Shown: positions 7,101 to 17,569, numbered from the stretch's first letter. The stretch is 64,000 nucleotides of DNA from Agromyces cerinus subsp. cerinus (GCF_900142065.1 NZ_FSRJ01000006.1:93465-157464), one strand, 5' to 3'. Notes: generated by a model from the letters alone, not told the origin. Made by a program: numbers and translations.

Positions 7101-8135
7101 CTAGTTCGCCGCCACGATTCGCACCGGCATCTCGATGGTCTTGCCGTGCCCCGCCGCGCGATCGACGTCGAGCCGAGCAAGGAGCAGACGGGCCGCCTGC
7201 CGACCGAGCTCCTGAGGGTCATGGTCGATGATCGTCACCGGCACCGGCATCAGTTCGGCGAGCTCGAACGCGTCGAAGCCGGCCAGGGCCGGCATCGCGT
7301 CCACGGACTCGCCGGCCCGGAGCCGGCGCCCCATCTCGCGCAAGGCACCGATGGTGTTCCGGTTGTTCGCACTGAAGATCGCCGTCGGCGGATGCTCCAG
7401 ATCGAGCAGTCGACGTGTCGCGACCTCCGCCGAGGCGACATCCTGCTGACCGCGTTCGACGAGTTCGTCTCGGGGCGAGAGTCCGCGCTCGGCGAGCGCT
7501 CGAACATACCCCTCGAACCGTCGCTCGCCCGTGAACACCGATCGGGCGTTGCCCAGGAACGCGATGCGGGTATGGCCCGCGTCCAGCAGCACCCGGGTGC
7601 CGTCCGCGGCGCCCCCGACATCGTCGAGGAGCACGGAGTCGACGTCGAGTCCCTCGAGGCTTCGAGACGCCAGCACGAGTGGAACGCCGCCCAGACGGTC
7701 GGCGCTCAGATGGTCGACGCTCTCGCCGGACGGCACGAGCACCAGGCCTTCGACCTGGCGTCCGATGAAGTCCGACACCAGTTGCCGCTCGCGCAGCGGG
7801 TCCTCCCCGGTGCTGCCGATGATGATGCGTCGGCCGTGCTGGGCCGCCACTTCCTCGACGCCGAGCGCGAAGTTCCCGTAGTACGGGTTGCCGAGGTTCG
7901 TGATCGCCACCCCGATGAGTCCGCTGCGGTGCCCCGGGCGGAGGCTTCGAGCGTTCTCGTTCCGGTGGTAGCCGAGCTCACGCACGGCCCGAAGCACCTT
8001 CTCCTGCACATCCGGCCGCACGGACTCGCCCCCGGACAGGGTGCGCGAGACCGTCATCGGGCTCACACCAGCTCGCAGAGCGACTTCGCGGATCGTCGGC
8101 TGCTTGTTCGAACCCGTACGCTCCGGCACTCGCAC
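7101..8135 (-). CDS. LacI-family transcriptional regulator
   Basis: About 344 residues. It starts with a LacI helix-turn-helix (PTIREVALRAGVSPMTVSR) and hinge helix (ENARSLRPG), followed by a periplasmic-binding-like sensor domain (IGVAITNLGNPYYGNFALG, then TAIFSANNRNTIGALREMG). It probably senses a sugar or sugar phosphate and controls the downstream ROK-manA operon through the palindrome at 7043. Start choice is uncertain: GTG codons at 8165, 8135 and 8129 are all in frame; a GAGTGAGG stretch just upstream favours 8135 or 8129. Confidence 0.88.
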   Translation of the reverse strand: MRVPERTGSNKQPTIREVALRAGVSPMTVSRTLSGGESVRPDVQEKVLRAVRELGYHRNENARSLRPGHRSGLIGVAITNLGNPYYGNFALGVEEVAAQHGRRIIIGSTGEDPLRERQLVSDFIGRQVEGLVLVPSGESVDHLSADRLGGVPLVLASRSLEGLDVDSVLLDDVGGAADGTRVLLDAGHTRIAFLGNARSVFTGERRFEGYVRALAERGLSPRDELVERGQQDVASAEVATRRLLDLEHPPTAIFSANNRNTIGALREMGRRLRAGESVDAMPALAGFDAFELAELMPVPVTIIDHDPQELGRQAARLLLARLDVDRAAGHGKTIEMPVRIVAAN

Positions 8136-8227
8136 CTCACTCAGTTCGGCCGGCCGGGGTGACACCGTGTAGGCATGCCATCACGACCGGCGACGTCGCC
8201 TCACCGCTCGCGACGTCTTGCAGAGAT

Positions 8228-9319
<1,092 letters not shown>

Positions 9320-9526
9320 CTAGACGCGCTGTGAAACAGTGCGCCTCGTGTTCTGTGCAGCTTCTTCAGGACTGACGAACCTGCCAGACCCAGCATCACG
9401 GCGAACGACACGCGAGTTCCCGGTCCCTGTACCGACCTGTTCGTGGATCGTGTACTGAGGCCAGCGTGCGGCGGTCGCGTTCGAAACGAAACGACCGGTG
9501 TTTGAACTGCGGTTGACTGAAGCCAT
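9320..9526 (-). CDS. Small basic protein with repeated GRFVS motif, between nrdE and nrdF
   Basis: A 68-residue Arg-rich protein, family not named. The motif GRFVS occurs twice (SNTGRFVSNATA and AGSGRFVSPEEA), with PQYTIHEQVGTGTGNSRVV between, so it looks like a small two-repeat protein. AGGAG lies 5 bases before the ATG at 9526. No signal or membrane segment. Its position inside the ribonucleotide-reductase cluster suggests cotranscription with nrdF, but no functional link is shown by the sequence. Confidence 0.75.
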   Translation of the reverse strand: MASVNRSSNTGRFVSNATAARWPQYTIHEQVGTGTGNSRVVRRDAGSGRFVSPEEAAQNTRRTVSQRV

Positions 9527-9655
9527 GTTGGCTCCTCTCTCCGGCATCTGCCGGCGTCGTCCGCGGTATGAGCGCCCAACTGTTGCTGAGCTACAACTCA
9601 TGTAGGCTGATTAGACGGTTTTCGAAATCGTCAGCAGCCTCCGCGGTTTGTTGAT

Positions 9656-9685
9656 GGGGCCAAGTTGTTAGCGCAGCTTGGCCCC
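9656..9685 (-). terminator. Hairpin after nrdE
   Basis: Perfect 9-base arms GGGGCCAAG / CTTGGCCCC around a 12-base loop, starting about 11 bases past the nrdE stop. It could terminate or attenuate transcription between nrdHIE and the small gene-nrdF unit. There is no long T-run, so efficiency is uncertain. Confidence 0.6.
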
Positions 9686-9695
9686 AAATTTGTTT

Positions 9696-11864
9696 CTACA
9701 GCGCGCAGCTGACGCACATCTCCAGCTCGGTGCCCTCAAGGGCCATCTGACGCAAGCGGATGTAGTAGATCGTCTTGATCCCCTTCTTCCATGCGTAGAT
9801 CTGCGCCTTGTTGATGTCGCGCGTCGTCGCCGTGTCCTTGAAGAACAGGGTGAGCGAGAGGCCCTGGTCGACGTGCTGCGTCGCCGCGGCGTAGGTGTCG
9901 ATGACCTTCTCGTAGCCGATCTCGTAGGCGTCCTGGTAGTACTCGAGGTTGTCGTTCGTCATGAACGCAGCCGGGTAGTAGACGCGACCGAGCTTGCCCT
10001 CTTTACGGATCTCGATCTTCGACGCGATCGGGTGGATCGAGGCCGTCGAGTTGTTGATGTACGAGATCGACCCGGTCGGCGGCACGGCCTGCAGGTTCTG
10101 GTTGTAGATGCCGTGCTCCTGGATGGAGGCCTTCAGCGCCTTCCAGTCCTCCTGCGTCGGGATGTGCACGTTGGAGTCGGCGAAGAGCTGCGTGACCTTG
10201 GCGGTCGCGGGCACCCACGCGGCATCCGTGTACTTGTCGAAGAACTCGCCCGAGGCGTACTTCGAGTCCTCGAAGCCGACGAAGGTCTCGCCGCGCTCCT
10301 TCGCGATGGCGTTCGACGCGCGCAGCGCGTGGAACAGCACCGTGTAGAAGTAGATGTTCGTGAAGTCGATGCCCTCTTCGCTGCCGTAGAAGATGCGCTC
10401 ACGAGCGAGGTAGCCGTGCAGGTTCATCTGGCCGAGGCCGATGGCGTGCGACTTGTCGTTGCCGTCTTCGATCGAACGCACCGAGGTGATGTGGCTCATG
10501 TTCGACACGGCGGTGAGGCCGCGGATGGCGGTGTCGACGGTCTTGCCGAAGTCGGGCGAGTCCATCGTCAGCGCGATGTTCAGCGAGCCGAGGTTGCACG
10601 AGATGTCCTTGCCGATCTCGTTGTACGACAGGTCTTCGTTGTACGTCGTCGGCGTGTTGACCTGCAGGATCTCGGAGCACAGGTTCGACATGTTGATGCG
10701 GCCCTTGATGGGGTTCGCCTTGTTCACCGTGTCTTCGAACACGATGTAGGGGTAGCCGCTCTCGAACTGGATCTCGGCGATCGTCTGGAAGAACTCGCGC
10801 GCGTTGATCTTGGTCTTCTTGATGCGCGGGTTGTCGACCATCTCGCGGTACTTCTCGGTGACCGAGATGTCGCCGAACGGCTTGCCGTAGACCTTCTCGA
10901 CGTCGTACGGCGAGAAGAGGTACATGTCTTCGCCGTTCTTGGCGAGCTCGAACGTGATGTCGGGCACGACGACGCCGAGCGACAGCGTCTTGATGCGGAT
11001 CTTCTCGTCGGCGTTCTCGCGCTTGGTGTCGAGGAACCGCATGATGTCGGGGTGGTGCGCGTTCAGGTACACCGCGCCGGCGCCCTGGCGGGCACCGAGC
11101 TGGTTGGCGTAGCTGAAGGAGTCTTCGAGGAGCTTCATCACGGGGATGATGCCGCTCGACTGGTTCTCGATCTGCTTGATCGGGGCGCCGGCCTCGCGGA
11201 TGTTCGAGAGCGAGAGGGCCACGCCGCCGCCGCGCTTCGAGAGCTGCAGGGCGGAGTTGATGCCGCGCGAGATCGACTCCATGTTGTCTTCGATGCGGAG
11301 CAGGAAGCACGAGACGAGCTCGCCGCGCTGGGCCTTGCCCGTGTTGAGGAAGGTCGGGGTGGCCGGCTGGAAGCGGCCGCCGATGATCTCTTCGACGAGG
11401 TTGACGGCGAGCTTCTCGTCGCCCTGCGCGAGGCCGAGGGCCGTCATGACGACGCGGTCTTCGAAGCGCTCGAGGTAGCGCTTGCCGTCGAACGTCTTCA
11501 GCGTGTAGCTCGTGTAGTACTTGAACGCGCCGAGGAAGGTCTCGAAGCGGAACTTCTTCGAGTACGCCAGGTCGTTGAGCTTGGTGATGAACTCGAACGA
11601 GTACTGGTCGAGCACGGCCTGCTCGTAGTACTCCTTCTCGACGAGGTAGTCGAGGCGCTCCTTCAGCGAGTGGAAGAAGACGGTGTTCTGGTTGACGTGC
11701 TGCAGGAAGTACTCGCGCGCCGCTTCACGGTCTTTGTCGAACTGGATCTCGCCGTTCGGGCCGTAGAGGTTCAGCATCGCGTTGAGCGAGTGGTAGTCCA
11801 TGCCGCTCGCCGAACGAGGTGCGTCGATGAGCGCTACGCCGTCAGTTGTCGCTGTGTTTGCCAA
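9696..11864 (-). CDS. nrdE: Class Ib ribonucleotide reductase, alpha (catalytic) subunit
   Basis: A 722-residue NrdE, normal length. It reduces ribonucleoside diphosphates with electrons from NrdH and a radical from NrdF. Visible: [14 protein letters not shown], the N-terminal active-site cysteine in ELVSCFLL, the glycyl-like catalytic loop [23 protein letters not shown], the radical-transfer tyrosines near [10 protein letters not shown], and the C-terminal shuttle cysteines in MCVSCAL. The start is a TTG at 11864, overlapping the nrdI stop by 31 bases; relatives have a similar short extension before the conserved DYH.LNAML, and the next ATG (11801) would cut into it. Confidence 0.97.
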   Translation of the reverse strand: MANTATTDGVALIDAPRSASGMDYHSLNAMLNLYGPNGEIQFDKDREAAREYFLQHVNQNTVFFHSLKERLDYLVEKEYYEQAVLDQYSFEFITKLNDLAYSKKFRFETFLGAFKYYTSYTLKTFDGKRYLERFEDRVVMTALGLAQGDEKLAVNLVEEIIGGRFQPATPTFLNTGKAQRGELVSCFLLRIEDNMESISRGINSALQLSKRGGGVALSLSNIREAGAPIKQIENQSSGIIPVMKLLEDSFSYANQLGARQGAGAVYLNAHHPDIMRFLDTKRENADEKIRIKTLSLGVVVPDITFELAKNGEDMYLFSPYDVEKVYGKPFGDISVTEKYREMVDNPRIKKTKINAREFFQTIAEIQFESGYPYIVFEDTVNKANPIKGRINMSNLCSEILQVNTPTTYNEDLSYNEIGKDISCNLGSLNIALTMDSPDFGKTVDTAIRGLTAVSNMSHITSVRSIEDGNDKSHAIGLGQMNLHGYLARERIFYGSEEGIDFTNIYFYTVLFHALRASNAIAKERGETFVGFEDSKYASGEFFDKYTDAAWVPATAKVTQLFADSNVHIPTQEDWKALKASIQEHGIYNQNLQAVPPTGSISYINNSTASIHPIASKIEIRKEGKLGRVYYPAAFMTNDNLEYYQDAYEIGYEKVIDTYAAATQHVDQGLSLTLFFKDTATTRDINKAQIYAWKKGIKTIYYIRLRQMALEGTELEMCVSCAL

Positions 11865-12250
11865 AATGCGTCCAATCCATCGTCGACGGCGCGAACGTCG
11901 TCTGGTGTTCCGAATACTTCGAAGCGGTAGAGGTGCGGCACTCCCGTCTTGGCGGCGATGATGTCGCCGGCCAGACAGAAGGCCGTACCGAAGTTGGTGT
12001 TGCCCGCGCTGATGACGCCGCGGATGTTCGAGCGGTTGTCGGGATCGTTCAGGAAGCGGATGACCTGCTTCGGAACGGCACCCTTGCCGTCGCCGCCGCC
12101 ATAGGTCGGCACGACGAGCACGTAGGGCTCGTCGACGTGCAGTGCTTCCTCACGCGCGTGCAGCGGGATGCGGGCCGCAGGGCGGCCGAGCTTCTCGATG
12201 AAGCGCTTCGTGTTGCCCGAGACGCTCGAGAAGTAGACCAGATTCGTCAT
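11834..12250 (-). CDS. nrdI: Flavodoxin-like ribonucleotide reductase activator NrdI
   Basis: A 138-residue NrdI. The flavin-phosphate loop [12 protein letters not shown] is at the start, followed by [18 protein letters not shown] and [15 protein letters not shown]. NrdI supplies oxidant for assembly of the manganese-tyrosyl radical in NrdF. It lies between nrdH and nrdE and overlaps the nrdE start by 31 bases, so the two are likely translationally coupled. Confidence 0.95.
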   Translation of the reverse strand: MTNLVYFSSVSGNTKRFIEKLGRPAARIPLHAREEALHVDEPYVLVVPTYGGGDGKGAVPKQVIRFLNDPDNRSNIRGVISAGNTNFGTAFCLAGDIIAAKTGVPHLYRFEVFGTPDDVRAVDDGLDAFWQTQRQLTA

Positions 12251-12324
12251 GGTGCGTCCTTCGCGACTGCGTTCTCCACCGGTTCACTCCCCCGAGCTCA
12301 CCGGCCGCTGCTATGCCAAGGCAA

Positions 12325-12558
12325 TCAGCTCAGGCGGGAGGCGAGTTCGTCGATCTTGTCGGGACGGAATCCCGACCAGTGGCCTTCGTCGGTGATGACG
12401 ACCGGGGCCTGCAGGTAGCCCAGCTCTTTGACCTGCGCAAGGGCGCTCTCGTCGACAGAGAGGTCGAGCACTTCGTACTCGATGCCCTTACTGTCGAGGG
12501 CGCGATATGTCGCGTTGCACTGGACGCAAGAAGGCTTGGTGTAGACCGTGACCGTCAT
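12325..12558 (-). CDS. nrdH: Glutaredoxin-like protein NrdH
   Basis: A 77-residue NrdH with the redox motif CVQC at residues 11-14 and the C-terminal WSGFRPDKI that is diagnostic of NrdH. It is reduced by thioredoxin reductase and feeds electrons to NrdE. It is the first gene of the nrdHIEF cluster. Upstream DNA has a NrdR-like box and DnaA-like boxes. Confidence 0.95.
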   Translation of the reverse strand: MTVTVYTKPSCVQCNATYRALDSKGIEYEVLDLSVDESALAQVKELGYLQAPVVITDEGHWSGFRPDKIDELASRLS

Positions 12559-12621
12559 TGTTTTCCCCTCGTTCTCAGGCTCTGGAGGAGCCTGTCCCCC
12601 GGTGTTGCATTTCGTACTTCA

Positions 12622-12637
12622 ATACTACATCTAGTGT
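12622..12637. promoter_or_regulatory. NrdR-like box upstream of nrdH
   Basis: ATACTACATCTAGTGT matches the NrdR consensus ACACWATATWTWGTGT at about 13 of 16 positions and lies about 65 bases upstream of nrdH. NrdR represses nrd operons at high dATP. A second box is usually found some 31 bases away; the best candidate (around 12656-12673) is weak, so the pair is not complete by eye. Confidence 0.6.
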
Positions 12638-12683
12638 TTGCGGAACACGACTGCCACAACATGCTGTAGTTACATTCGTGTAG

Positions 12684-12769
12684 TTATCCACCGGGTTATC
12701 CACGGGTTATGAACAGCGGATGCCTCGGTGACCGGCGGATTCTCGCGGCTTCGACCGGGGTTATCCACA
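12684..12769. promoter_or_regulatory. Cluster of three DnaA-box-like sequences
   Basis: TTATCCACC (12684-12692), TTATCCACG (12696-12704) and TTATCCACA (12761-12769) each match the DnaA box TTATCCACA at eight or nine of nine positions, all in the same orientation. They sit 125-210 bases upstream of nrdH. In other bacteria DnaA controls nrd genes, so coupling to replication initiation is plausible; there is no dnaA or dnaN here to suggest oriC. Confidence 0.6.
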
Positions 12770-12941
12770 CCCGCCGAGTTCGAAATCTCTTGCCCTGTGG
12801 ACGAATTCCGGGCGTGTCGCGAATCGGAAGACTTGGGGGTGCTCGACCCACCTGACCCCTACATGTGGTGTTGTGCCTCCCACACTGCCACCACCCACCG
12901 ACATCGCCGCGGCGCGACGCGCCCCTCTGCCGGTTGAGCTC

Positions 12942-13017
12942 TGCCCTTCTGTTGGTTGAGCTTGTCGAAACCTTCTCGCGGGTGGGTTTCGACCAGCTCA
13001 ACCCGCAGAAGGGCGCA
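12942..13017. repeat. Long imperfect palindrome (REP-like intergenic element)
   Basis: The left arm reads TGCCCTTCTG then GGTTGAGCTTGTCGAAACC; the right arm carries GGTTTCGACCAGCTCAACC then CAGAAGGGC. The arms pair over about 30 bases with a few mismatches. The GGTTGAGCTTGTCGAAACC core is a palindromic unit I associate with dispersed intergenic repeats in Microbacteriaceae genomes. A shorter CGGTTGAGCT piece also lies just upstream at 12931. Confidence 0.65.
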
Positions 13018-13023
13018 CGGAGA

Positions 13024-13061
13024 AGTGGCCGGTGAGGCATCCATGCTGCTCACCGGCCACT
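13024..13061 (-). terminator. Terminator hairpin of the GH101 gene
   Basis: Perfect 13-base arms AGTGGCCGGTGAG / CTCACCGGCCACT with a 12-base loop, about 50 bases past the stop of the GH101 gene. Confidence 0.7.
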
Positions 13062-13110
13062 CGCGGACCCCCCGATCCGCCCGTCGTCACCCGAAGACTT
13101 GCCTACACGA

Positions 13111-16100
13111 TCACGACGCGCACACGAGCGTCGCGTTCCCCCAATCGGCGTGATCGTCGCCCGCGTCGTCGGCATTGCGATCGACGACGAGCTCGAGCTG
13201 CTCGACGCCCGTGACGTCGACGTTCAGCGCCTGCCCCGGGTCGGACCAGGTGATGACGCCCGTGCGGGCGAGTTCGACGCCGTCGCCCTTCACGATGAAG
13301 ATCACGTCGCCGTTCTTCTTCGCGTCGTGCGAGTCGTCGAGGCCGACGGTCGCGGTGAACGCCGAGCACACGCCGCCGGCCAGCACCTTCACACTCGAAT
13401 CGGCGTGCGTGCCGAGCCCCTTGGCGAACGTCACTCCGCCGATCTTCAACGGGAACCCGTCGCCCGCGGCATCCTCTCCGTTGGAGAGGTCGCGTTCGAC
13501 CGGACCCCACCCGTTCGTCGACGACACGAAGGGCAGGTCGCTCACGAACACGGTGCCGACCGGTGCGGTCGGGCCGCCGGGCTCGGTCGCCTGGTCGGAG
13601 CAGTCGAACTTCGCGTCGGCCCAGTCGGCGTGGTCGTTGCCGTTGCCGTCGGGCGTGGTGCCGACGATCAGGTCGACGTACTGCGCCCCGGCGATGTCGG
13701 CGTTGATCGGCACGGTCGCCGAAGTGGCGCCGAGCACCGGCGTGGTCACGACCGTGCGACCGTCGGCGACCACGGAGAACTGCACCGAGCCGCGCGTCTT
13801 CTGCACGTCGTCGACGCCGACCTGCGCGGTGAACGCCGTGCAGTAGCCGCCGAGGTAGTAGCGAACGCTGCTCGGCGCGTGCGTGCCGAGCCCCTTCTCG
13901 TAGACGACGCCGGCCAGCGTGATCGGCGTGCCGTCGCCCTCGCCCTGCTCGCCGTTCGACCGGTCGCGCTCGACCGGGCCCCACCCGTTCGTCGCGCTCA
14001 CCCACGGGTGGTCGCTCGCGAACACGTCGGCCTGCGGCGGGCCCGGGAGGGTCCGCACGGTGGTCTCCGTCGAGATGGTGCGCTCGCCGATCGGCTCGAC
14101 GGTGGTCGAGTACGAGGCGTTCGCGGTGAAGGTGTAGCTGCCGTCGGCACTCGCCGGTGCGACGACGTTCCAGTGGGTGACGAGCGAGTCGCCCGATGCG
14201 AGGGTGGCGGCCGCAGCGGCATCCGTCGCCTCTGCCGTCCAGCCCTCGGGCACCTCGAGGGTGACCGCGACGTCGGCGATGTCGGCTGCCTCGTCGGAGG
14301 TGAACGTCGTCACGAACTCCGAAGCGACGCCCTGCTCGATCACGTCGGGCGTGAGCCCGGCCGTGAGCTGGGCGCAGGCGGGCACGGCGCTCGACGCACC
14401 GAGGTCTTCGACGAGCAGGTCGTCGAGCATCAGCTCGGCGCCGTCGGCCGAGCCGGTGCGCGAGAGCCCCACGAAGGTGTCGCCGCAGAAGCCGGCGTCG
14501 ATCGTCTGGCTGAACCGGGTCGTGTCGGTCGCCTCGCCGAAGGTCGTCGAGGCGGTCACCGCGGGGCCGGCCGCACGGTCGTAGCCCGAGACCCAGGCGT
14601 ACTCCCCCGCCTTCGAGCTCTGGTAGTCGAACGACACCCGGTAGCTGTGACCGGGCTCGAACGGGATCGTGTACTCCGAGGTGCGGTAGACCATGCCGGG
14701 GCCGCCGCCGGGGCCACGGTTCTCCTCATGCGCCATGAGCGACCAGTCGCCGTTCAGCACCATGTCGACCGGTCGGTCGTTCCAGCCCTGCTGGGTGAAC
14801 GGCTCGTTGCGGCCGGCGATGTGCGTGCGCGGGTCGGTCGATCCACCGGCGTCGCCCTTGATGAACGGGCCCCAGCCGAAGTCGACGTCCTCGAAGTCCT
14901 CGGCGTAGACCTCGCCCTCGCCGAGGTCTGCGCGGCTGGTCTCGACGACGCGCACGTCATCGATCGTGACGGATGCCTCGCCAGCCTCGGCCGCGATGGT
15001 GAGCGTGGGCCTCACCCCGCCCTTCGGCACGTCGATCAGCACCCGCAGTCGCTGCAGGTTCGTGCCGGTCTTGTCATCGGCGGCGACGTAGTTCGTCGCC
15101 CCCGAGGAGTCGACCGTGACGGACTGCGACTCGCCCTTCGGCACGTCGACCGAGAGGGTCGTCGAGCGGGTCTCACCCGGCTCGACCTCGACCCAGGCAC
15201 CCACCGAGTAGGTGCCCGCGGGCAGCTTGTCGAGCTTCTGGCTGATCGAGGAGGCCTCGGTGCCGAGGGTCGCGAAGCGCCGCCCGAGCTCGTCGCGCAG
15301 CGGCGCGGCGCCGCCGGTGGGGTTCCAGGCGTCGAGCGTGCCGGCGTTGAACCCGGGGTCGGCCACGACGGTGCCGTCGCCGAACTCGGTCTTCTTCGGC
15401 AGCTCGCTCGCAGCGGTCGACGTGCTGCCGCCCGTGAGCACGTAGGCCTGCGCGGCATCCGCTTCGATCGTGACCTGGCCGTCGACGACGGCGACATCCG
15501 CCACCTTCTCGCGACCGGTGTCGGTGAGCTTGAAGAGCTGCAGCGAGCGGTTGCCCGCGAACTCGTCGGTGAGGGTCCAGGTGGTCGCGCCGCCCGCCGG
15601 GTTGTAGTGGTAGAGCTTGTCGTGCTCGTCGTTCTCCTCCGACGACCACGGCAGCAGGTAGGTGCCGCCCTGCAGCACGCTCGCGCCGTCGACGGTGATG
15701 TTGCGCTCGGCCGCCGTGGCGCCGGTCACGCTCACGTCACCGGTGAGCTCGATGCGCTCGGGCGTCCACTTGGTGATCTCCTCGTGCTGGAGGAACTTCG
15801 CCGGCAGGTTCGCGGTCCACACGTTCGTGAGGAACCCGTCGAAGTCGTTCTGGCCGGTCCAGCCCTCGAACTCGATGATGTGCGTGGCGCCGAGCTTGGG
15901 GTCGGGGTTCCAGACGTCGGACTGCGAGTTGTTCACGAACCGCAGGATCTGGGAGTTCACGCCCTTGTTGTCGGTGCCGCCGTACTTCTCGTCGTTCGCC
16001 CAGTGCGACCACGTGTTGTTCTCGCTGAGCTTGTCGGCCCACTCCGAGCCGACGCGGAAGTCGTGGTCGACGAGCGAGTCCTGGATCTTCTGCGCGAGCC

Positions 16101-17529
16101 AGCCGAACTGGTAGTACACGTCGACGTAGACGAAGTCGAGGTTGTCGTCGGTCGCGTCGGCGAGTTCGCCGATGCGCTCGTCGAGCGTGCCCGAGACGAT
16201 GTCCTCGCGCTGGTCCATGTAATAGGACTGGTCGAGCCAGTTCCATCCCTTGGCGTTCTCGTCGGCGAGCTCGTCGCTGAACGACTTCGCCTCGGGGTAG
16301 ATCTCGGTGGCGTTCACGTGCACGCCGAACGAGGCGTTCCACTTCTCGCCGCGCTTCAGCAGGGTGTTGAGGTCGTCGAGGCCGCCGGCCCGCTCGTTGA
16401 AGTTGTCGCCGTAGTCGGTGTTCGCCGAGTCGTGGCCCTCGCTCGTGTAGCCCTTCAGCATCGCGACCTGGCCGAGGCCGTCGGTCGCGAGCGAGACGCG
16501 CTTCACGTCGTCGAGGGTGCGCAGGAACGGGTGCGTCGCCTGCGAGGCGAAGTTGAACGGGATGTGGGTCACGACGTTGTCGGGCGTCTCGTCGCCCTTG
16601 AACGGGGCCACGCGGATATCGCGCATCGCGATCGCGCCGTCCTGCCAGTCGACGGTGCCGTCGGCGTTGGCGTCGGGCGTGATGGCGACCTTCACCCAGG
16701 GCAGCTCTTCGGTCGTGGTGGAGCGGTCGGCCCGGATGAGCCACTGCCCGCTCGAGACGCCGACCTCGACGCCGCCGGCGCCGTCGCTCACGGCCTGACG
16801 CCAGAAGTTGCCGGAGTCCTTGTTGCCCGGGCCCGACGAGGTGTCGTAGAGCGAGTTCGTCGCGAACGCCGCAGCGAGCTGCCCCGTGTTCACGATGATC
16901 GCGTTCGACGACTTCGCGCTCGCGTCGAGCGGCGTCGCGGGCGTCACCGGGATGAACGTGTCGCCCGAGACGTTGCGGTTGACCGAGAGGTTCGCCGCGG
17001 CGACGGACGCCCCGGCATCGGCCGACGACACGGTCACGAGATTCTGGCCGGGGATCTGCAGGGTGCGCACGACCGCGTCGGGGTCGGTGATGCCGGTCAC
17101 GGCGAACGTGACGACGTTGCGCTTCAGGCTCAGCCGCGCCTCGATCACGACGCCGCCGAGGTTCGTCGGGGTGAGCGTGTAGTCGACGGTGTGCCCGTCG
17201 ACCTGCTCGGACGAGACGGTCACCGGCTCCGCCGCGCCGTTCACCACGAGGCTCGTGAGCACGTCGGGGTTGCCGGCGATCGAGGCATCCGTCGCCCGGT
17301 GGGTGTAGCCCACGACCTGTGGGAACGCCGCCGAGACCGCGACCTCGAGCTGCTTCGAGGTGAGCGTCAGCAGCCCCTCGGATGTCGCGGCCGCGCGTGC
17401 GCCGGAGGCGGCCACGCCGAACGGGGCGGCCGAGGCCGACGCCGCCGTGATCGGGATCAGCGCGCCGGCCGCGAGCACACCCGCGAGGCCGATCCTGCCG
17501 AGTCGGTCGATGAAACGTGGTGAAGGCAT
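13111..17529 (-). CDS. Secreted GH101 endo-alpha-N-acetylgalactosaminidase with two NPCBM domains
   Basis: A 1472-residue exported enzyme. The signal peptide ends near ASASA-APFG. The middle is a GH101 barrel that releases Gal-beta-1,3-GalNAc from Ser/Thr of mucin-type glycoproteins. Candidate catalytic residues are Asp470 in VYVDVYYQ (nucleophile) and Glu496 in RVGSEWAD (acid/base). Beta-sandwich and galactose-binding-like regions follow (one with EDFEDVDFGWGPF), then an Ig-like NPCBM-associated segment (about 1050-1150), and two NPCBM domains (about 1166-1310 and 1323-1472) sharing SxTNGWGPVERD and KGLGTHA. No sortase motif. GGAG lies 6 bases before the ATG. Two LacI-type operators lie upstream. 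It is single-gene transcribed; the neighbours have other functions. Confidence 0.92.
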   Translation of the reverse strand: MPSPRFIDRLGRIGLAGVLAAGALIPITAASASAAPFGVAASGARAAATSEGLLTLTSKQLEVAVSAAFPQVVGYTHRATDASIAGNPDVLTSLVVNGAAEPVTVSSEQVDGHTVDYTLTPTNLGGVVIEARLSLKRNVVTFAVTGITDPDAVVRTLQIPGQNLVTVSSADAGASVAAANLSVNRNVSGDTFIPVTPATPLDASAKSSNAIIVNTGQLAAAFATNSLYDTSSGPGNKDSGNFWRQAVSDGAGGVEVGVSSGQWLIRADRSTTTEELPWVKVAITPDANADGTVDWQDGAIAMRDIRVAPFKGDETPDNVVTHIPFNFASQATHPFLRTLDDVKRVSLATDGLGQVAMLKGYTSEGHDSANTDYGDNFNERAGGLDDLNTLLKRGEKWNASFGVHVNATEIYPEAKSFSDELADENAKGWNWLDQSYYMDQREDIVSGTLDERIGELADATDDNLDFVYVDVYYQFGWLAQKIQDSLVDHDFRVGSEWADKLSENNTWSHWANDEKYGGTDNKGVNSQILRFVNNSQSDVWNPDPKLGATHIIEFEGWTGQNDFDGFLTNVWTANLPAKFLQHEEITKWTPERIELTGDVSVTGATAAERNITVDGASVLQGGTYLLPWSSEENDEHDKLYHYNPAGGATTWTLTDEFAGNRSLQLFKLTDTGREKVADVAVVDGQVTIEADAAQAYVLTGGSTSTAASELPKKTEFGDGTVVADPGFNAGTLDAWNPTGGAAPLRDELGRRFATLGTEASSISQKLDKLPAGTYSVGAWVEVEPGETRSTTLSVDVPKGESQSVTVDSSGATNYVAADDKTGTNLQRLRVLIDVPKGGVRPTLTIAAEAGEASVTIDDVRVVETSRADLGEGEVYAEDFEDVDFGWGPFIKGDAGGSTDPRTHIAGRNEPFTQQGWNDRPVDMVLNGDWSLMAHEENRGPGGGPGMVYRTSEYTIPFEPGHSYRVSFDYQSSKAGEYAWVSGYDRAAGPAVTASTTFGEATDTTRFSQTIDAGFCGDTFVGLSRTGSADGAELMLDDLLVEDLGASSAVPACAQLTAGLTPDVIEQGVASEFVTTFTSDEAADIADVAVTLEVPEGWTAEATDAAAAATLASGDSLVTHWNVVAPASADGSYTFTANASYSTTVEPIGERTISTETTVRTLPGPPQADVFASDHPWVSATNGWGPVERDRSNGEQGEGDGTPITLAGVVYEKGLGTHAPSSVRYYLGGYCTAFTAQVGVDDVQKTRGSVQFSVVADGRTVVTTPVLGATSATVPINADIAGAQYVDLIVGTTPDGNGNDHADWADAKFDCSDQATEPGGPTAPVGTVFVSDLPFVSSTNGWGPVERDLSNGEDAAGDGFPLKIGGVTFAKGLGTHADSSVKVLAGGVCSAFTATVGLDDSHDAKKNGDVIFIVKGDGVELARTGVITWSDPGQALNVDVTGVEQLELVVDRNADDAGDDHADWGNATLVCAS

Positions 17530-17555
17530 CCTTGGCTCCAAGTGTCGATCGCAAT

Positions 17556-17569
17556 TGTTAGCGGTATCA
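17556..17569. promoter_or_regulatory. LacI-type operator 1 of the GH101 gene
   Basis: TGTTAGCGGTATCA is an imperfect 14-base palindrome with central CG, 27 bases upstream of the GH101 start. It resembles the second site at 17656 (half-site TGTTANC). Confidence 0.55.

Larger units (their letters stand above)
12559..13110. other. 552-base intergenic region with regulatory sites and hairpins, no gene seen
   Basis: No convincing coding frame. From left to right it holds the nrdH leader, a NrdR-like box (12622), three DnaA-like boxes (12684, 12696, 12761), a long repeat-type hairpin (12942-13017) and the terminator of the GH101 gene (13024-13061). Confidence 0.7.

Noticed and set aside
9678..11930. 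A 750-codon frame opposite nrdE
   Set aside because: Shadow of nrdE; no domain features and Leu/Val/Asp/Arg-rich composition typical of antisense frames.
12684..12769. The DnaA-like boxes as an origin of replication
   Set aside because: Only three boxes, no dnaA/dnaN/gyrB or AT-rich unwinding stretch nearby; regulation of nrd is simpler.
13099..17523. A 1474-codon open frame opposite the GH101 gene
   Set aside because: It mirrors a recognisable GH101 enzyme, has Arg/Gly/Val-rich low-complexity translation and no family features; long antisense frames are expected in GC-rich DNA.
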